DNA of 64,000 nucleotides from Methylocapsa sp. D3K7 (GTDB taxonomy: Bacteria; Pseudomonadota; Alphaproteobacteria; Rhizobiales; Beijerinckiaceae), in assembly GCF_029855125.1 (NCBI RefSeq), contig NZ_CP123229.1, forward strand, positions 2,046,001 through 2,110,000. Reading direction: 5' to 3'. Numbering within the stretch: the first letter of the stretch is position 1; each line of letters begins with the position of its first letter. The notes below the pieces were generated by a model. The model saw only the letters and a program-made list of their open reading frames with translations, was not told the DNA's origin and ran no database searches. The translations under genes were made by a program, and so were the position numbers. Of the stretch, positions 47,378-56,166 are shown piece by piece.

Positions 47378-48001
47378 TCACGCGGGTTTTTCCGGAGATG
47401 CAGGGGACCTTGGCTTCCTGCCATAGTTCCACAGTCCATAAACCACGCCGAGCAGCCCCGCGATCAGCAACCCATAAAGTGCCAAGCTCTTGCCAAGCGG
47501 AACGCCCACCGCGAAGGGAAACTGTGAAACGTATTTCTGACCATGCTGATTTTCCACCGTCACGATGCCGATGAATTTTCCCTTCACTGGAAAGGTATGC
47601 TCGAAGGTCAGCGTGCCCGTCGGATATTTTTTGGGCGGTAAATAGGTGATGGTAACAGGCTCGAGAACCTCGGGACTCGCGAGTTCGGCATCCGTCAAAA
47701 ACGGCAGACCGTTCATCCGTGTATGGGTTCCATCATCCCGGATGATACGGATCTCCGTGAGCATCTCGCGGAGCTCGGTTTCTTGCATGTCCAACGCAAC
47801 TACGACTTGTCCGGCGTTTGGAACATCATCGCAAAACTCTTCCCGGGAATTTTGCGGCTGATATCCGGTGAAAAACATCAAATCCGGACCAATCCGCAAC
47901 ACGCATCTATTGTCCTGCATGCCCACCCCGCCATGAGCGTACGCGGCCGAGGTGAGCAATACTGTGGCAAGCAGCCACGCGGCTAAGCCTCGAATAAGCA
48001 T
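47378..48001 (-). CDS. pmoD: PmoD-like periplasmic copper protein
   Basis: The 207-residue protein has a signal peptide (LAAWLLATVLLTSAAYA), a periplasmic domain and a C-terminal membrane anchor (LALYGLLIAGLLGVVYGLW). Directly after the cleavage site comes HGGVGMQDNRC, then GPDLMFFTGYQPQ and EEFCDDVPNAGQVVVALDM. This arrangement of His, Met28, Cys33, Cys57 and further Met residues matches the PmoD family, which can bind a dinuclear CuA-like centre and is tied to pMMO copper homeostasis. GGGAGGTCACCTATAC precedes the ATG. It follows pmoB by 106 bases with a strong hairpin between them. Confidence 0.75.
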   Translation of the reverse strand: MLIRGLAAWLLATVLLTSAAYAHGGVGMQDNRCVLRIGPDLMFFTGYQPQNSREEFCDDVPNAGQVVVALDMQETELREMLTEIRIIRDDGTHTRMNGLPFLTDAELASPEVLEPVTITYLPPKKYPTGTLTFEHTFPVKGKFIGIVTVENQHGQKYVSQFPFAVGVPLGKSLALYGLLIAGLLGVVYGLWNYGRKPRSPASPEKPA

Positions 48002-48023
48002 GTATAGGTGACCTCCCTAAATG

Positions 48024-48061
48024 ATTTCCCCCGCTGGCGCTACCGCTCCAACGGGGGAAAT
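48024..48061 (-). terminator. Strong hairpin between pmoB and pmoD
   Basis: ATTTCCCCCG and CGGGGGAAAT are perfect 10-base complements enclosing an 18-base loop that can itself pair (TGG with CCA). It lies 47 bases beyond the pmoB stop. It probably terminates or protects most pmoCAB transcripts and lowers expression of the downstream gene. The absence of a clean T-run leaves an mRNA-stability role open. Confidence 0.6.
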
Positions 48062-48107
48062 TTATGCTTCATGTGCGACCTTTAACAGGCCTGTATTTTG
48101 ATAAGTA

Positions 48108-49394
48108 TTAGACGGGCAAGAAGGTCGGAATGACTGGGCCGCCGACTTCCATCGGATACCGCGTTCCACTTGACGTGTAGAAGAACAACACGCCAGCAAA
48201 CGAGCTATCGACGTCATAGGCAAGACCCGAAAGACGTTCCGTATCCCACCGCGCATCCTGAACGGTGACGGTGATATCCTTGGTTTCGCCGGGCTGAATC
48301 GGAGAGTTATCGCTCAGCGTCAGACCGCGTTCCGCCAACAGATAGTCTGGGTAGTCGACCTTGGTGGTGAAAACATCAGGGTTCAAGAAGCGAAGACCAG
48401 CGGTATTGAATTCGCCGATCCGGACCGGTTCCTTGCCTTCGTTGGTGATCTTGAAATTGGCCACCAACTCACGGCCTGGCACCTTATAGGATCCACCCAA
48501 ATATTTGATCTTAAGCGGTCCCGAGTCTACTTCACCCGCGAGAGCCTGGATATTGTGGAAATCACCAGCCTGCAGCGGAATCGTATTCGGATAGCTGCTC
48601 GCCGTGATTGCATAGAAGATGATAACCGTACCAAGAACCGCGGCGAGGCTGACTGCCCCGACGATGCGCTCCTGAGGCGTGATGATCACATCTTCCGCCT
48701 GTCCGGATGCGACCGCGACGAAGCGGCCGATCAAGCCACGCTTGCTGAACCAATAGGCCATCCACGCAACGGCGGCGACGGCCCAAAGGAGATGCCACAG
48801 ATAAATGCGGCCCAGCTGGTAGGTCTCGATATCGACCGTGGTGCCATTCAACAATTTCACCGGATCGGTGAAGTCGTTAAAATTGCCCTTGATGTCGATA
48901 TATTGACCCGGTCCAGGAATCGGGCCGCCGGTCTCGACGCTCAATTGGACGTGAGTATGCCAGTGGCCAGGGCGCCGGGCTCTGAGAAGGACCCGGAACT
49001 CGTAGGTTTCACCAACCTTAAGCATCATCGAACGAGGCGTAAACGTTCCGCCGACCCAAACACCTTCGCGGTTAGCGACGGCGCCGGGCTGCCCGGTGTT
49101 AACAAACGCGCGCTCCGGAATCCGGACCGCCGCCGGCCAAGCGTTCATGATGTGAAGCTTGCCGGTGATTTCATACTCTTCGTTGACCTGAACGCTGGTC
49201 TTCGACCATTTCAAATCATACCAGTTCAACGTCCGCATCCGGAGGAACGCCGCTTGCGATTTCTCGCCATGGGCGTCGGCCGGGCCAGTGGCTACCATCG
49301 TCACGGCGAGTCCGGCAGCCAAACCGAGGGCCCAAAGCCTCCCCGCTTGGCGCTTCGCGTGCCGCGCCAGTAGATCAAACATAGTTGTTTTCAT
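48108..49394 (-). CDS. pmoB: Particulate methane monooxygenase subunit B
   Basis: From ATG 49394 (SD GGGGAG) the 428-residue protein has a signal peptide (ALGLAAGLAVTMVATGPADA) and a first cupredoxin domain with the copper ligands of the CuB site: His42 directly after the cleavage site, and His146 and His148 in HWHTH. Two membrane helices follow (IYLWHLLWAVAAVAWMAYWF, VGAVSLAAVLGTVIIFYAI), then a second cupredoxin domain in the periplasm. PmoB is the large periplasmic subunit of pMMO. A small hairpin (CACGGC/GCCGTG, 49408-49422) lies just upstream of the ribosome binding site. Confidence 0.97.
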   Translation of the reverse strand: MKTTMFDLLARHAKRQAGRLWALGLAAGLAVTMVATGPADAHGEKSQAAFLRMRTLNWYDLKWSKTSVQVNEEYEITGKLHIMNAWPAAVRIPERAFVNTGQPGAVANREGVWVGGTFTPRSMMLKVGETYEFRVLLRARRPGHWHTHVQLSVETGGPIPGPGQYIDIKGNFNDFTDPVKLLNGTTVDIETYQLGRIYLWHLLWAVAAVAWMAYWFSKRGLIGRFVAVASGQAEDVIITPQERIVGAVSLAAVLGTVIIFYAITASSYPNTIPLQAGDFHNIQALAGEVDSGPLKIKYLGGSYKVPGRELVANFKITNEGKEPVRIGEFNTAGLRFLNPDVFTTKVDYPDYLLAERGLTLSDNSPIQPGETKDITVTVQDARWDTERLSGLAYDVDSSFAGVLFFYTSSGTRYPMEVGGPVIPTFLPV

Positions 49395-49482
49395 TGTTAA
49401 CTCCCCACACGGCAAAGCCGTGCCATTTATTAGTTCTCAGAAAATCGACCTCAAGTCCCCTTCGGGACCGTGCGGCGGCGGG

Positions 49483-50352
49483 TTAGATTTTCGCCATATA
49501 TTTCACAGTGGAGAACATCTTACCGACGTACCACCACACGAAATACACGATGATCGAAACGAACCCGGAGAAGAACGACGACACACCGACGACGTCCTTA
49601 CCGAATGTACGCATCGTGCCGCGTTCGATAATTCTGATGTATTCCGGCATCGAGGTACGAACATAGTGGAAGCCGATGATGTCGGCCAAGCTCATCAGGT
49701 TTCCATATTGCTCGCTTGCCTGATGGAAGGGAGCCAGGATTACCCAATTGTTCGAGTACATGAGCAGCGAGAAGCCCATCGATCCGACAATCGCGGTGAC
49801 AATGAAGCTCTTGCTCAACAGCAACACAATGTCGATATACAGCGCCATTGGAATGATCGAGGTCGGCCAGCAAAGAGTGATCGGGAAGAAGGTCCAACCC
49901 CAGAAGCTGACATAACGATCAATCCATTCGCCGACGAGCAGGGCGAGACAGACGAAGGTCGCGCCAAACGGCAGCCGGAAATTTTCCCAGAAGAAATACT
50001 GGGCGGCGGCCACGAAGGTGATGAGCATGATTGGGAGCACGGTCGGCCAGAAGCGCCGGTCTTTCCAATCGATCCAGAAGTCCCAGTCGCCTGCCGTGAG
50101 CATGAAATGCACATGGTAGCCGCCGATCATGATCAGAAACAGAGCGATCACGAGCAGCAGATCGGCGGACTTGACGGCCTGCGCGGCTTCTGCGCGGGAC
50201 GTAAACGGCGAACCCGATACCGCACCCATCGCGCCTACGTTAGGAGCGGCGACGGGCGGGTTTGAGCCGGCGCCGCCTTCGATTCCCGGCGATGCCGGGA
50301 TCGATTCGGTCACCGGACCAGGCCCGGCCTTAAATGATTTATCTCGTAGCAT
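49483..50352 (-). CDS. pmoA: Particulate methane monooxygenase subunit A, with N-terminal extension
   Basis: The 289-residue protein is an integral membrane subunit. The well-known stretch HVHFMLTAGDWDFWIDWKDR is present, along with RLPFGATFVCLALLVGEWID, GFHYVRTSMPEYIRIIERGT and a C-terminus ending MFSTVKYMAKI. ATG 50352 has a strong GGGAGGA five bases away. It yields about 40 extra N-terminal residues rich in Pro, Gly and Ala compared with the roughly 250 residues usual for PmoA. ATG 50235 would give a normal length, but its ribosome binding site is weak. With PmoB and PmoC it forms the trimeric enzyme in intracytoplasmic membranes. Confidence 0.95.
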   Translation of the reverse strand: MLRDKSFKAGPGPVTESIPASPGIEGGAGSNPPVAAPNVGAMGAVSGSPFTSRAEAAQAVKSADLLLVIALFLIMIGGYHVHFMLTAGDWDFWIDWKDRRFWPTVLPIMLITFVAAAQYFFWENFRLPFGATFVCLALLVGEWIDRYVSFWGWTFFPITLCWPTSIIPMALYIDIVLLLSKSFIVTAIVGSMGFSLLMYSNNWVILAPFHQASEQYGNLMSLADIIGFHYVRTSMPEYIRIIERGTMRTFGKDVVGVSSFFSGFVSIIVYFVWWYVGKMFSTVKYMAKI

Positions 50353-50441
50353 ACTATCCTCCCAGTTACTCCCCCCGGACCGTATCGCCGGATTAGCGGA
50401 GTAAATTACAGTTGGCATAGAAATTATTTCCAGCCCGGGCA

Positions 50442-50481
50442 CGGCCACTCCCCGGAAAAGCTCAAATCCGGGTCGTGGCCG
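50442..50481 (-). promoter_or_regulatory. Hairpin between pmoC and pmoA
   Basis: On the minus strand CGGCCAC pairs with GTGGCCG and, inside, CCCGGA with TCCGGG. A tandem GA/GA internal loop separates the two helices. Position, 62 bases after the pmoC stop and about 90 bases before the pmoA start, resembles intercistronic hairpins that shape transcript stability in pmo/amo operons. The role is inferred. Confidence 0.6.
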
Positions 50482-50543
50482 CAGCCTATTGGGCTGAACG
50501 CTTCGCGGTCAGACCAAGGGGGTCCTCAACACGAGCGCTTAGT

Positions 50544-51335
50544 TTATTCCGCCGGTTCGACACCGAGCAGGTCTTCGTAGCCTTTGCAGAGCTCGCCAAC
50601 GCGGCCGAGGATCTGCAGGGCAACGCCGAACACCGCAAGCGAGAACCAGCCAAAGAACACAAACATCCAGTGCAGCGGAGCAACAAACAGTTCCTCCATG
50701 AACCAGAAGGTGTGGCCCCATTCATTGAGCCCGACGTTCGGGAAGATCATGAACGGGCCGACGAACAGCAGAACGTAAGCAACCGACCAGCCCTTGAGCG
50801 CGAAGGTCGGGAGCCGGGTCCGCGCATACATGAAGCCGCCCACGCCGACGACGATATACATCGGATAGCTCATATAGAACTCGATGATATGGCTCGGGGT
50901 GAAGTCGGTGTCACGGATGACGGTCATGTGCCAGGTGCCGTCCTGCTCGGTGAAGTAGCTGGCGCCCCAGTAAATCGCGACGCCATAAATGAGGATCCAC
51001 TCGAGCAGAGTGAAGATGCGCTGCATTTCGACGCGCGGCTGGACACTTGCGATGTCCCTGTCGCGGGTCTTCCACATCCAGCCCACGAGGGCGAGGAAGG
51101 AGATCAATTCGACCGGTTCCTCGATGTAGAGGATGGTCATCCAGTAGGTGGTGAACTCGGGCGCGAAGGAATCGAGCCCGGCGTACCAGCCAAAAACTTG
51201 CTCATAGATGCGCACGCCGACATAGAAGGTGCAGATCGCGAGCGTGCCGATAACGGACAATCTCCCGTCGAGAAGCGGCGTCTCGGCGACGGCCGCAGCC
51301 TCGCCGGTACGCGCAGTTCCAGTTACTAAGCTCAT
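50544..51335 (-). CDS. pmoC: Particulate methane monooxygenase subunit C
   Basis: The 263-residue membrane protein contains the conserved metal site of PmoC: Asp132 and His136 in EQDGTWHMTVI, and His149 in RDTDFTPSHIIEFYMSYP. Their spacing matches the D/H/H copper ligands known from Methylocystis and Methylococcus structures. Further characteristic segments are GWMWKTRDRDIASVQPRVEM, VGVGGFMYARTRLPTFALKG and NVGLNEWGHTFWFMEELFVA. It is the first gene of the operon. AAGAGGCAAATGAC precedes the ATG, and a long leader lies upstream. Confidence 0.97.
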   Translation of the reverse strand: MSLVTGTARTGEAAAVAETPLLDGRLSVIGTLAICTFYVGVRIYEQVFGWYAGLDSFAPEFTTYWMTILYIEEPVELISFLALVGWMWKTRDRDIASVQPRVEMQRIFTLLEWILIYGVAIYWGASYFTEQDGTWHMTVIRDTDFTPSHIIEFYMSYPMYIVVGVGGFMYARTRLPTFALKGWSVAYVLLFVGPFMIFPNVGLNEWGHTFWFMEELFVAPLHWMFVFFGWFSLAVFGVALQILGRVGELCKGYEDLLGVEPAE

Positions 51336-51919
51336 GTCATTTGCCTCTTTGCTGTTGAGGATTAAGGCTGGTCATGCCCCAGCTGAAAACCTTGCGTCCA
51401 CTCAAATTATGACCGGAGCAATTGCAATCGCCGACGCCAATGAACGACCAGTTTATCCCATCGCATGTTTAGAACCCCCCTTGAGACGGGACAACATACT
51501 GCTGGGCAGGAGCATATACAGCCTGAGTGAATAGGTATAACCTACCCTTAGGGGTAGGTTCATACAGAGACTTAGGGCGTCTCTGCTTTTGCCCTCCACC
51601 GGCAGGCGCTTGATTGGCTTCTCCGACACGTAAAAAGGCCACAAGTTGGTTCCTGAAATAATTACAGTAAATAATATAGGAAAATCATAAAATTGAGGCC
51701 AAAAACGTAATCTTAGAATGTTATGTATTATGTTATTTGCTATATTTTGAGGCTTTTACTAATGCATGCTAATAAATTAATCGTGTTATTGCTTTAGCGT
51801 CGCGCTTGATCCTGGCAGGGATGGCAAGAAGGCACTCATTATGAGGGTATTTACGTCAGATCACTCGCGATCACGAATGGGATTTCTTTGAGTTTAGGAT
51901 CTGCCGGGAATTCGGTTAA
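51336..51919 (-). promoter_or_regulatory. pmo operon leader and promoter region with palindrome
   Basis: No gene is supported in these 584 bases, which should carry the pmoC promoter and leader. The upper part (51640-51790) is AT-rich, fitting a promoter location. A perfect inverted repeat, AACCTACCC and GGGTAGGTT around TTAG, lies at 51539-51560, about 205 bases ahead of the pmoC ATG. It could be an operator or a leader hairpin. A sigma-54-like element was considered and rejected on spacing. Confidence 0.5.
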
Positions 51920-51946
51920 ATGTGCCATCCTTGCGGAGCTATGACG

Positions 51947-52921
51947 ATGAATTCTTGGGTGGTTTTTGGCGTGGAGCAAAAAAATTGCGCTGCTGGCCGG
52001 CATTGCGGCGGATTTGCAGAAAAATCCTTCTCGCGATGCCGCGTCTTGCTTAGTATTGCACTTTACAACGCAATTTTTATTTTCGTCATTATGGCCGTCC
52101 TCACGCCGCCGGACTTCGCACAGGCAGGTCCGGGACTTTGCCCCAACTCAGGAAACCGCCGCGGCAAGGTCGCATCGGTAAATGAGCGGCTCGAATTGAC
52201 CCTCACGGACAGGATCCGGCTCAAAATCGCAGGCGTCGAACCGCCCCATCCGACACCAGAAAACAGTGAACTCGACATATTGTCGCGCGACCGGCTCGCC
52301 CAATGGCTGGTCGGACAAGACATCGCCTTTCAGCCAATTGAGCCAGGTCTCGATCGCTGGGGACGCCTGCCAGCCTTTGTGTTTGCTCCCCGTCAAGACG
52401 TAAGCGAGAGGCAAGACGATCCGTTATTGCCGGTCGGGGAAGCGCTTCTTGATGCCGGCCTCGCCCGTTATGAACCCGGCCCGGCGACTCATGCCTGCAA
52501 AGCATCCCTGCTTGCCGCAGAAGCCGCCGCGCGAGGAGCCGCCCTTGGCCTTTGGGCGGATCCGTATTATGCGGTCATCGCTGCCACAGATCACCCGTCC
52601 TTCGCCGAGAAATTTGGCACGGCGGTGATTGTCGAGGGCCGCATCACCGCAATCGCCGACCGGAGACCGCGTATCATGCTCTATTTTGGGCCACGTCCGG
52701 GCTGGGATTTTTCAGCCGCGGTTTTCCAGCAAAGCGGCAAAGCGTTTGAAGAGAGTTATGCAAGTATCGCCGCCTTCAATGGGCGTAACGTCCGCGTGCG
52801 TGGGCTGCTTGATGGCCGCTTTGGGCCACAAATCGAGATTTCAGATCCCGATGAGATCGAGGTGATCGAAAGCCAGCCCAACGTTGAAGCGGTACCGTCC
52901 CGCACCCCGGCACCGAGATAG
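51947..52921 (+). CDS. Secreted thermonuclease-like (SNase-fold) protein
   Basis: The protein has a membrane/signal segment (LSIALYNAIFIFVIMAVL then FAQAGPG) and an SNase-like OB-fold (RIRLKIAGVEPPHPTPENSE, GRLPAFVFAPRQD, VGEALLDAGLARYEPGPAT, ALGLWADPYYAVIAATDHPS), followed by a second small beta domain (GTAVIVEGRITAIADRRPR, GRNVRVRGLLDGRFGPQIEI). The catalytic Arg/Glu/Arg set of staphylococcal nuclease is not complete, so enzymatic activity is doubtful. The ATG at 51947 has GGAG eight bases upstream. It diverges from pmoC and is followed by an M48 protease. Confidence 0.65.
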   Translation: MNSWVVFGVEQKNCAAGRHCGGFAEKSFSRCRVLLSIALYNAIFIFVIMAVLTPPDFAQAGPGLCPNSGNRRGKVASVNERLELTLTDRIRLKIAGVEPPHPTPENSELDILSRDRLAQWLVGQDIAFQPIEPGLDRWGRLPAFVFAPRQDVSERQDDPLLPVGEALLDAGLARYEPGPATHACKASLLAAEAAARGAALGLWADPYYAVIAATDHPSFAEKFGTAVIVEGRITAIADRRPRIMLYFGPRPGWDFSAAVFQQSGKAFEESYASIAAFNGRNVRVRGLLDGRFGPQIEISDPDEIEVIESQPNVEAVPSRTPAPR

Positions 52922-52932
52922 GGCGCCTGCAA

Positions 52933-54447
52933 ATGGGTTTTTTGGGGACCATCGCCCGTTCGAGGCGAGCAGATACCAGGTTCCGGCGCGGCTTTGGAGC
53001 ACCCCTAACGGCCATGCTGGTCACCGCGCTCATGCTTGCCGCCTGCGCGTCAATGGAACCGCAAGACAGCACACCTTTCAACGCGGCGGCACCGGTGCCG
53101 CCGCCCCGCTCCCCCGCCGTCGATGAGAAAACATCGGTGGAGCACCGGCGTATGATCGCCTTGTTCGACGGCGAATATAAATATCCGCAAGCCGAAACTT
53201 ATCTTAACAACATTCTGGAAAAGCTCGCCAAGGCGGACGAGGGCGCGGCTGAACCCTATCGCATCACGATCCTGAATTCACCGACAGTCAATGCCTTCGC
53301 GCTGCCGCCGGGCAATGTCTATGTAACGAGAGGCCTTCTCGCGCTTGCCAGCGACGCTTCGGAGGTCGCCGCCGTGATGGCGCATGAAATCGCCCACATC
53401 ACCGCGAAACATGCACGGCAGCGGGAGGAAGAGGAAAAACGCGCGGCGGTGATCAGCCAGGCCGCGAGTGTCGTTCAAAGCAAGCAGAAGAGCCAAGAGG
53501 TCGAGGCACTGGCGCAGCGCACGATCGCCAGCTTTTCCCGTCAGCAGGAACTCGAAGCCGATCAAATCGGCATAAGGGTTAGCGCGAAGGCGGGATTCGA
53601 TCCTTATGGAGCCGCCCGCTTCCTCGCCGCGCTTGGCCGTTCCGCCGCGCTTCGCGGCTCCCTGATGAGCCAATACGCGAGCGCCGGGAAGCCAGATATT
53701 CTGGCGACACATCCCTCGACACCTGACCGGGTCGCGCAAGCCATCAACGCTGCGCGGCAGATTGGCGCTCCGGGTATTGGCAAGACCGACCGGGCTCCCT
53801 ATCTTGCCGCCATCGACGGCATGACCTTTGGCGACGATCCCGCCGAAGGCGCAATTCGCGGCAACAAGTTCTTGCATGGCCGGCTCGGGTTTGCGCTTAT
53901 CGCTCCCGAAGGGTTCGTCCTCGAAAACGCCTCCCAAGCCTTGCTAGGCATTAAGGCCGGGGGCGCCGAGGCTCTGCGTGTCGATAGCGTTAGCGTGCCG
54001 CAATCGACATCGCTTAAAGCCTATATTGCCAGCGGCTGGATCGACGGACTGAATGACAGTTCCATCGAGACCACGGAAATCAACGGCATGCCGGCGGCGA
54101 CCGCCACAGCGAGCGCTGGCGAATGGAGTTTTCTTCTCGCGGTCATCCGCTTCGAACCGGAGCGTATCTACCGACTAATCTTCGCCACACGCGTGTTGAC
54201 GGACGATGCCAAGACACGCTTCCGTTCTTCGATCGAGTCCTTTCATCGTGTTTCCGCCGACGAAGTGAAAGCCGTTCGGCCTTTGCGGATTGCGATCGGC
54301 ACGGCCAAGCCCGGCGATAGTGCCGAAACATTCGCCGCGCGGATGGCCATGCCAGACCGGCCCCTCGACTATTTTCTGCTGATCAACAGTCTGACGCGCG
54401 GCGAGACCTTGCAACGCGGGGAGCGCTATAAGATAGTCGTCGAATAG
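52933..54447 (+). CDS. M48 family metalloprotease lipoprotein
   Basis: The 504-residue protein has a lipobox (TALMLAAC, Cys38), so it is anchored to a membrane facing the periplasm. Its zinc site is HEIAH (His151, Glu152, His155) with a third ligand in RQQELEADQIG. The C-terminus resembles a LysM-like domain (GTAKPGDSAETFAARMAM, LINSLTRGETLQRGERY). It is similar to BepA/YfgC-type quality-control proteases of the outer membrane. It follows the nuclease-like gene by 11 bases and the DUF3311 gene follows it. Confidence 0.88.
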   Translation: MGFLGTIARSRRADTRFRRGFGAPLTAMLVTALMLAACASMEPQDSTPFNAAAPVPPPRSPAVDEKTSVEHRRMIALFDGEYKYPQAETYLNNILEKLAKADEGAAEPYRITILNSPTVNAFALPPGNVYVTRGLLALASDASEVAAVMAHEIAHITAKHARQREEEEKRAAVISQAASVVQSKQKSQEVEALAQRTIASFSRQQELEADQIGIRVSAKAGFDPYGAARFLAALGRSAALRGSLMSQYASAGKPDILATHPSTPDRVAQAINAARQIGAPGIGKTDRAPYLAAIDGMTFGDDPAEGAIRGNKFLHGRLGFALIAPEGFVLENASQALLGIKAGGAEALRVDSVSVPQSTSLKAYIASGWIDGLNDSSIETTEINGMPAATATASAGEWSFLLAVIRFEPERIYRLIFATRVLTDDAKTRFRSSIESFHRVSADEVKAVRPLRIAIGTAKPGDSAETFAARMAMPDRPLDYFLLINSLTRGETLQRGERYKIVVE

Positions 54448-54482
54448 TGTTCTTAGAAGATTTCGCTAGGAAATTTACCGCC

Positions 54483-54665
54483 ATGCGCCTGGTCTGGCTG
54501 CTCCTTCTCGTCCCTCTCGCCGCCGTGGCTTGGGTGCCCTTCTATAACCGTACCGCCCCCGAACTGTCTGGTTTCCCTTTTTTCTACTGGTATCAGTTGC
54601 TTTGGGTGCCGATCACATCCTTTTTGACATATATCGTCTACCGGAAGACCCGCGATGACAGCTAA
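54483..54665 (+). CDS. DUF3311 small membrane protein
   Basis: The 60-residue protein has two membrane spans (LVWLLLLVPLAAVAWVPF and FFYWYQLLWVPITSFLTYIV), with the intervening YNRTAPELSGFPF. This is DUF3311, which regularly precedes MctP-type symporters and probably is a small accessory subunit. ATG 54483 is preferred over the GTG at 54447, because the conserved region starts there. It overlaps the symporter gene by 11 bases. Confidence 0.85.
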   Translation: MRLVWLLLLVPLAAVAWVPFYNRTAPELSGFPFFYWYQLLWVPITSFLTYIVYRKTRDDS

Positions 54666-56148
54666 CATCGACTGGGCCGCGCTCGCCGTCTTCGTTTTCT
54701 TTTTCGCCCTCGTCACGGTCTTGGGTTTCGCGGCGGCGCATTGGCGGCGTCCGAAGACCCTTGCGCATCTCGACGAATGGGGCCTTGGGGGCCGCCAGTT
54801 CGGCACCTGGATCACCTGGTTCCTGATCGGCGGCGACATCTACACGGCCTACACCATGATCGCGGTGCCGGCGCTCGTCTATGCGGTGGGCGCCTATGGA
54901 TTCTTCGCCGTGCCCTACACGATCCTTGTCTATCCATTCGTGTTCGCGGTCATGCCGCTGCTGTGGAAAGTCGCGAAGGACAACAATTATGTGACCGCCG
55001 GCGATGTCGTTTACGGCCGCTATGGGTGCCGCCCGCTCGAACTCGCCGTGGCACTGACCGGCGTCATCGCGACGATGCCTTATATCGCGTTGCAACTGGT
55101 GGGTATGGAGGCGGTGATCGAAGCTCTCGGGATCAAGGGAGAACTCCCTCTCGTCGCCGCGTTTCTAATTCTCGCGCTTTATACCTATTCCTCCGGCCTG
55201 CGGGCGCCGGCGCTCATCGCCTTCGTCAAGGATACGATGATCTATATCGTGGTGCTCGCCGCGGTCTTGCTGGTTCCCTACAAGCTTGGCGGCTATGGCG
55301 CCGTTTTCGAGGCCGCCGGCGCCGCGTTCAAGGCAAAAGGCTCGGGCGGGCTCTTGCTCGCCCCCGCACAATACGCGCCCTATGTGAGCGTCGCGCTCGG
55401 TTCGGCGCTGGCTCTTTTCATGTATCCGCACGCCTTGACAGGCATCTTGGCATGCCGGAGCGCCGATACCATTCGCAAGAACGCGATCCTTCTCCCCGCC
55501 TATTCGATCGTGCTGGCGCTCGTCGCCTTGATGGGTTTGATGGGCCACGCGGCGGGTTTGAAGCTTACGAACAACAATGAAGTTGTGCCGCTGCTCTTTA
55601 AAATCCTCTTTCCGGGATGGTTCGCCGGTTTCGCTTTCGCGGCGATCGCGATCGGCGCCCTGGTCCCCGCGGCGATCATGAGCATCGGCGCCGCCAACCT
55701 CTTCACCCGCAATTTTTGGAAAGCCTATATCAATCCCGGCGTCACCCATGCCGGGGAGGCGGCAGTCGCGAAGATCGCTTCGCTCGCCGTCAAGGCCGGT
55801 GCGCTCCTGGTGATTTTGTTTCTGCCAACGCAGTTCGCCCTCGATCTGCAATTGCTGGGCGGTATCTGGATTTTGCAAATCTTTCCCTCGGTAATTTTCG
55901 GCCTCTATACGGGCTGGTTCCGGGCTTACGGCTTACTGCTTGGATGGGCTGCCGGTATCTTATGCGGCAGCTGGCTTGTCTGGCTGGATAATTTCAAGCC
56001 GCTGCATTCGCTGCATGCCGGCTCAGCGAGCATTACGCTCTATTCTGGCCTGCTCGCGCTCGCTGTCAACATTGCGGTCGCAATTATCGTGACCGCCGTG
56101 CTCGGACGCGCCGCGCGCGGGGACCGGAAATTGGCGCGGGCCGGCTGA
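54655..56148 (+). CDS. mctP: Sodium:solute symporter, MctP-type monocarboxylate transporter
   Basis: The 497-residue protein has about thirteen membrane spans. Characteristic segments are WGLGGRQFGTWITWFLIGGD, YVTAGDVVYGRYGCRPLEL, FMYPHALTGILACRSAD and GALVPAAIMSIGAANLFTRN. It belongs to the SSS family and resembles rhizobial MctP, which takes up lactate, pyruvate, acetate and some amino acids. The overlap with the DUF3311 gene confirms the pairing. Confidence 0.9.
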   Translation: MTANIDWAALAVFVFFFALVTVLGFAAAHWRRPKTLAHLDEWGLGGRQFGTWITWFLIGGDIYTAYTMIAVPALVYAVGAYGFFAVPYTILVYPFVFAVMPLLWKVAKDNNYVTAGDVVYGRYGCRPLELAVALTGVIATMPYIALQLVGMEAVIEALGIKGELPLVAAFLILALYTYSSGLRAPALIAFVKDTMIYIVVLAAVLLVPYKLGGYGAVFEAAGAAFKAKGSGGLLLAPAQYAPYVSVALGSALALFMYPHALTGILACRSADTIRKNAILLPAYSIVLALVALMGLMGHAAGLKLTNNNEVVPLLFKILFPGWFAGFAFAAIAIGALVPAAIMSIGAANLFTRNFWKAYINPGVTHAGEAAVAKIASLAVKAGALLVILFLPTQFALDLQLLGGIWILQIFPSVIFGLYTGWFRAYGLLLGWAAGILCGSWLVWLDNFKPLHSLHAGSASITLYSGLLALAVNIAVAIIVTAVLGRAARGDRKLARAG

Positions 56149-56166
56149 CGGCGGTCTCGCGAACCA

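Noticed and set aside
48555..49373. Open frame antisense to pmoB (272 codons)
   Set aside because: It lies entirely within pmoB, has no ribosome binding site, and its product looks random.
51390..51440. Sigma-54-like promoter upstream of pmoC (TTGGCG and TTGCA on the minus strand)
   Set aside because: The GG and GC elements are one base too far apart, and the first half is a poor match. Alphaproteobacterial pMMO operons are usually read from sigma-70-type promoters.
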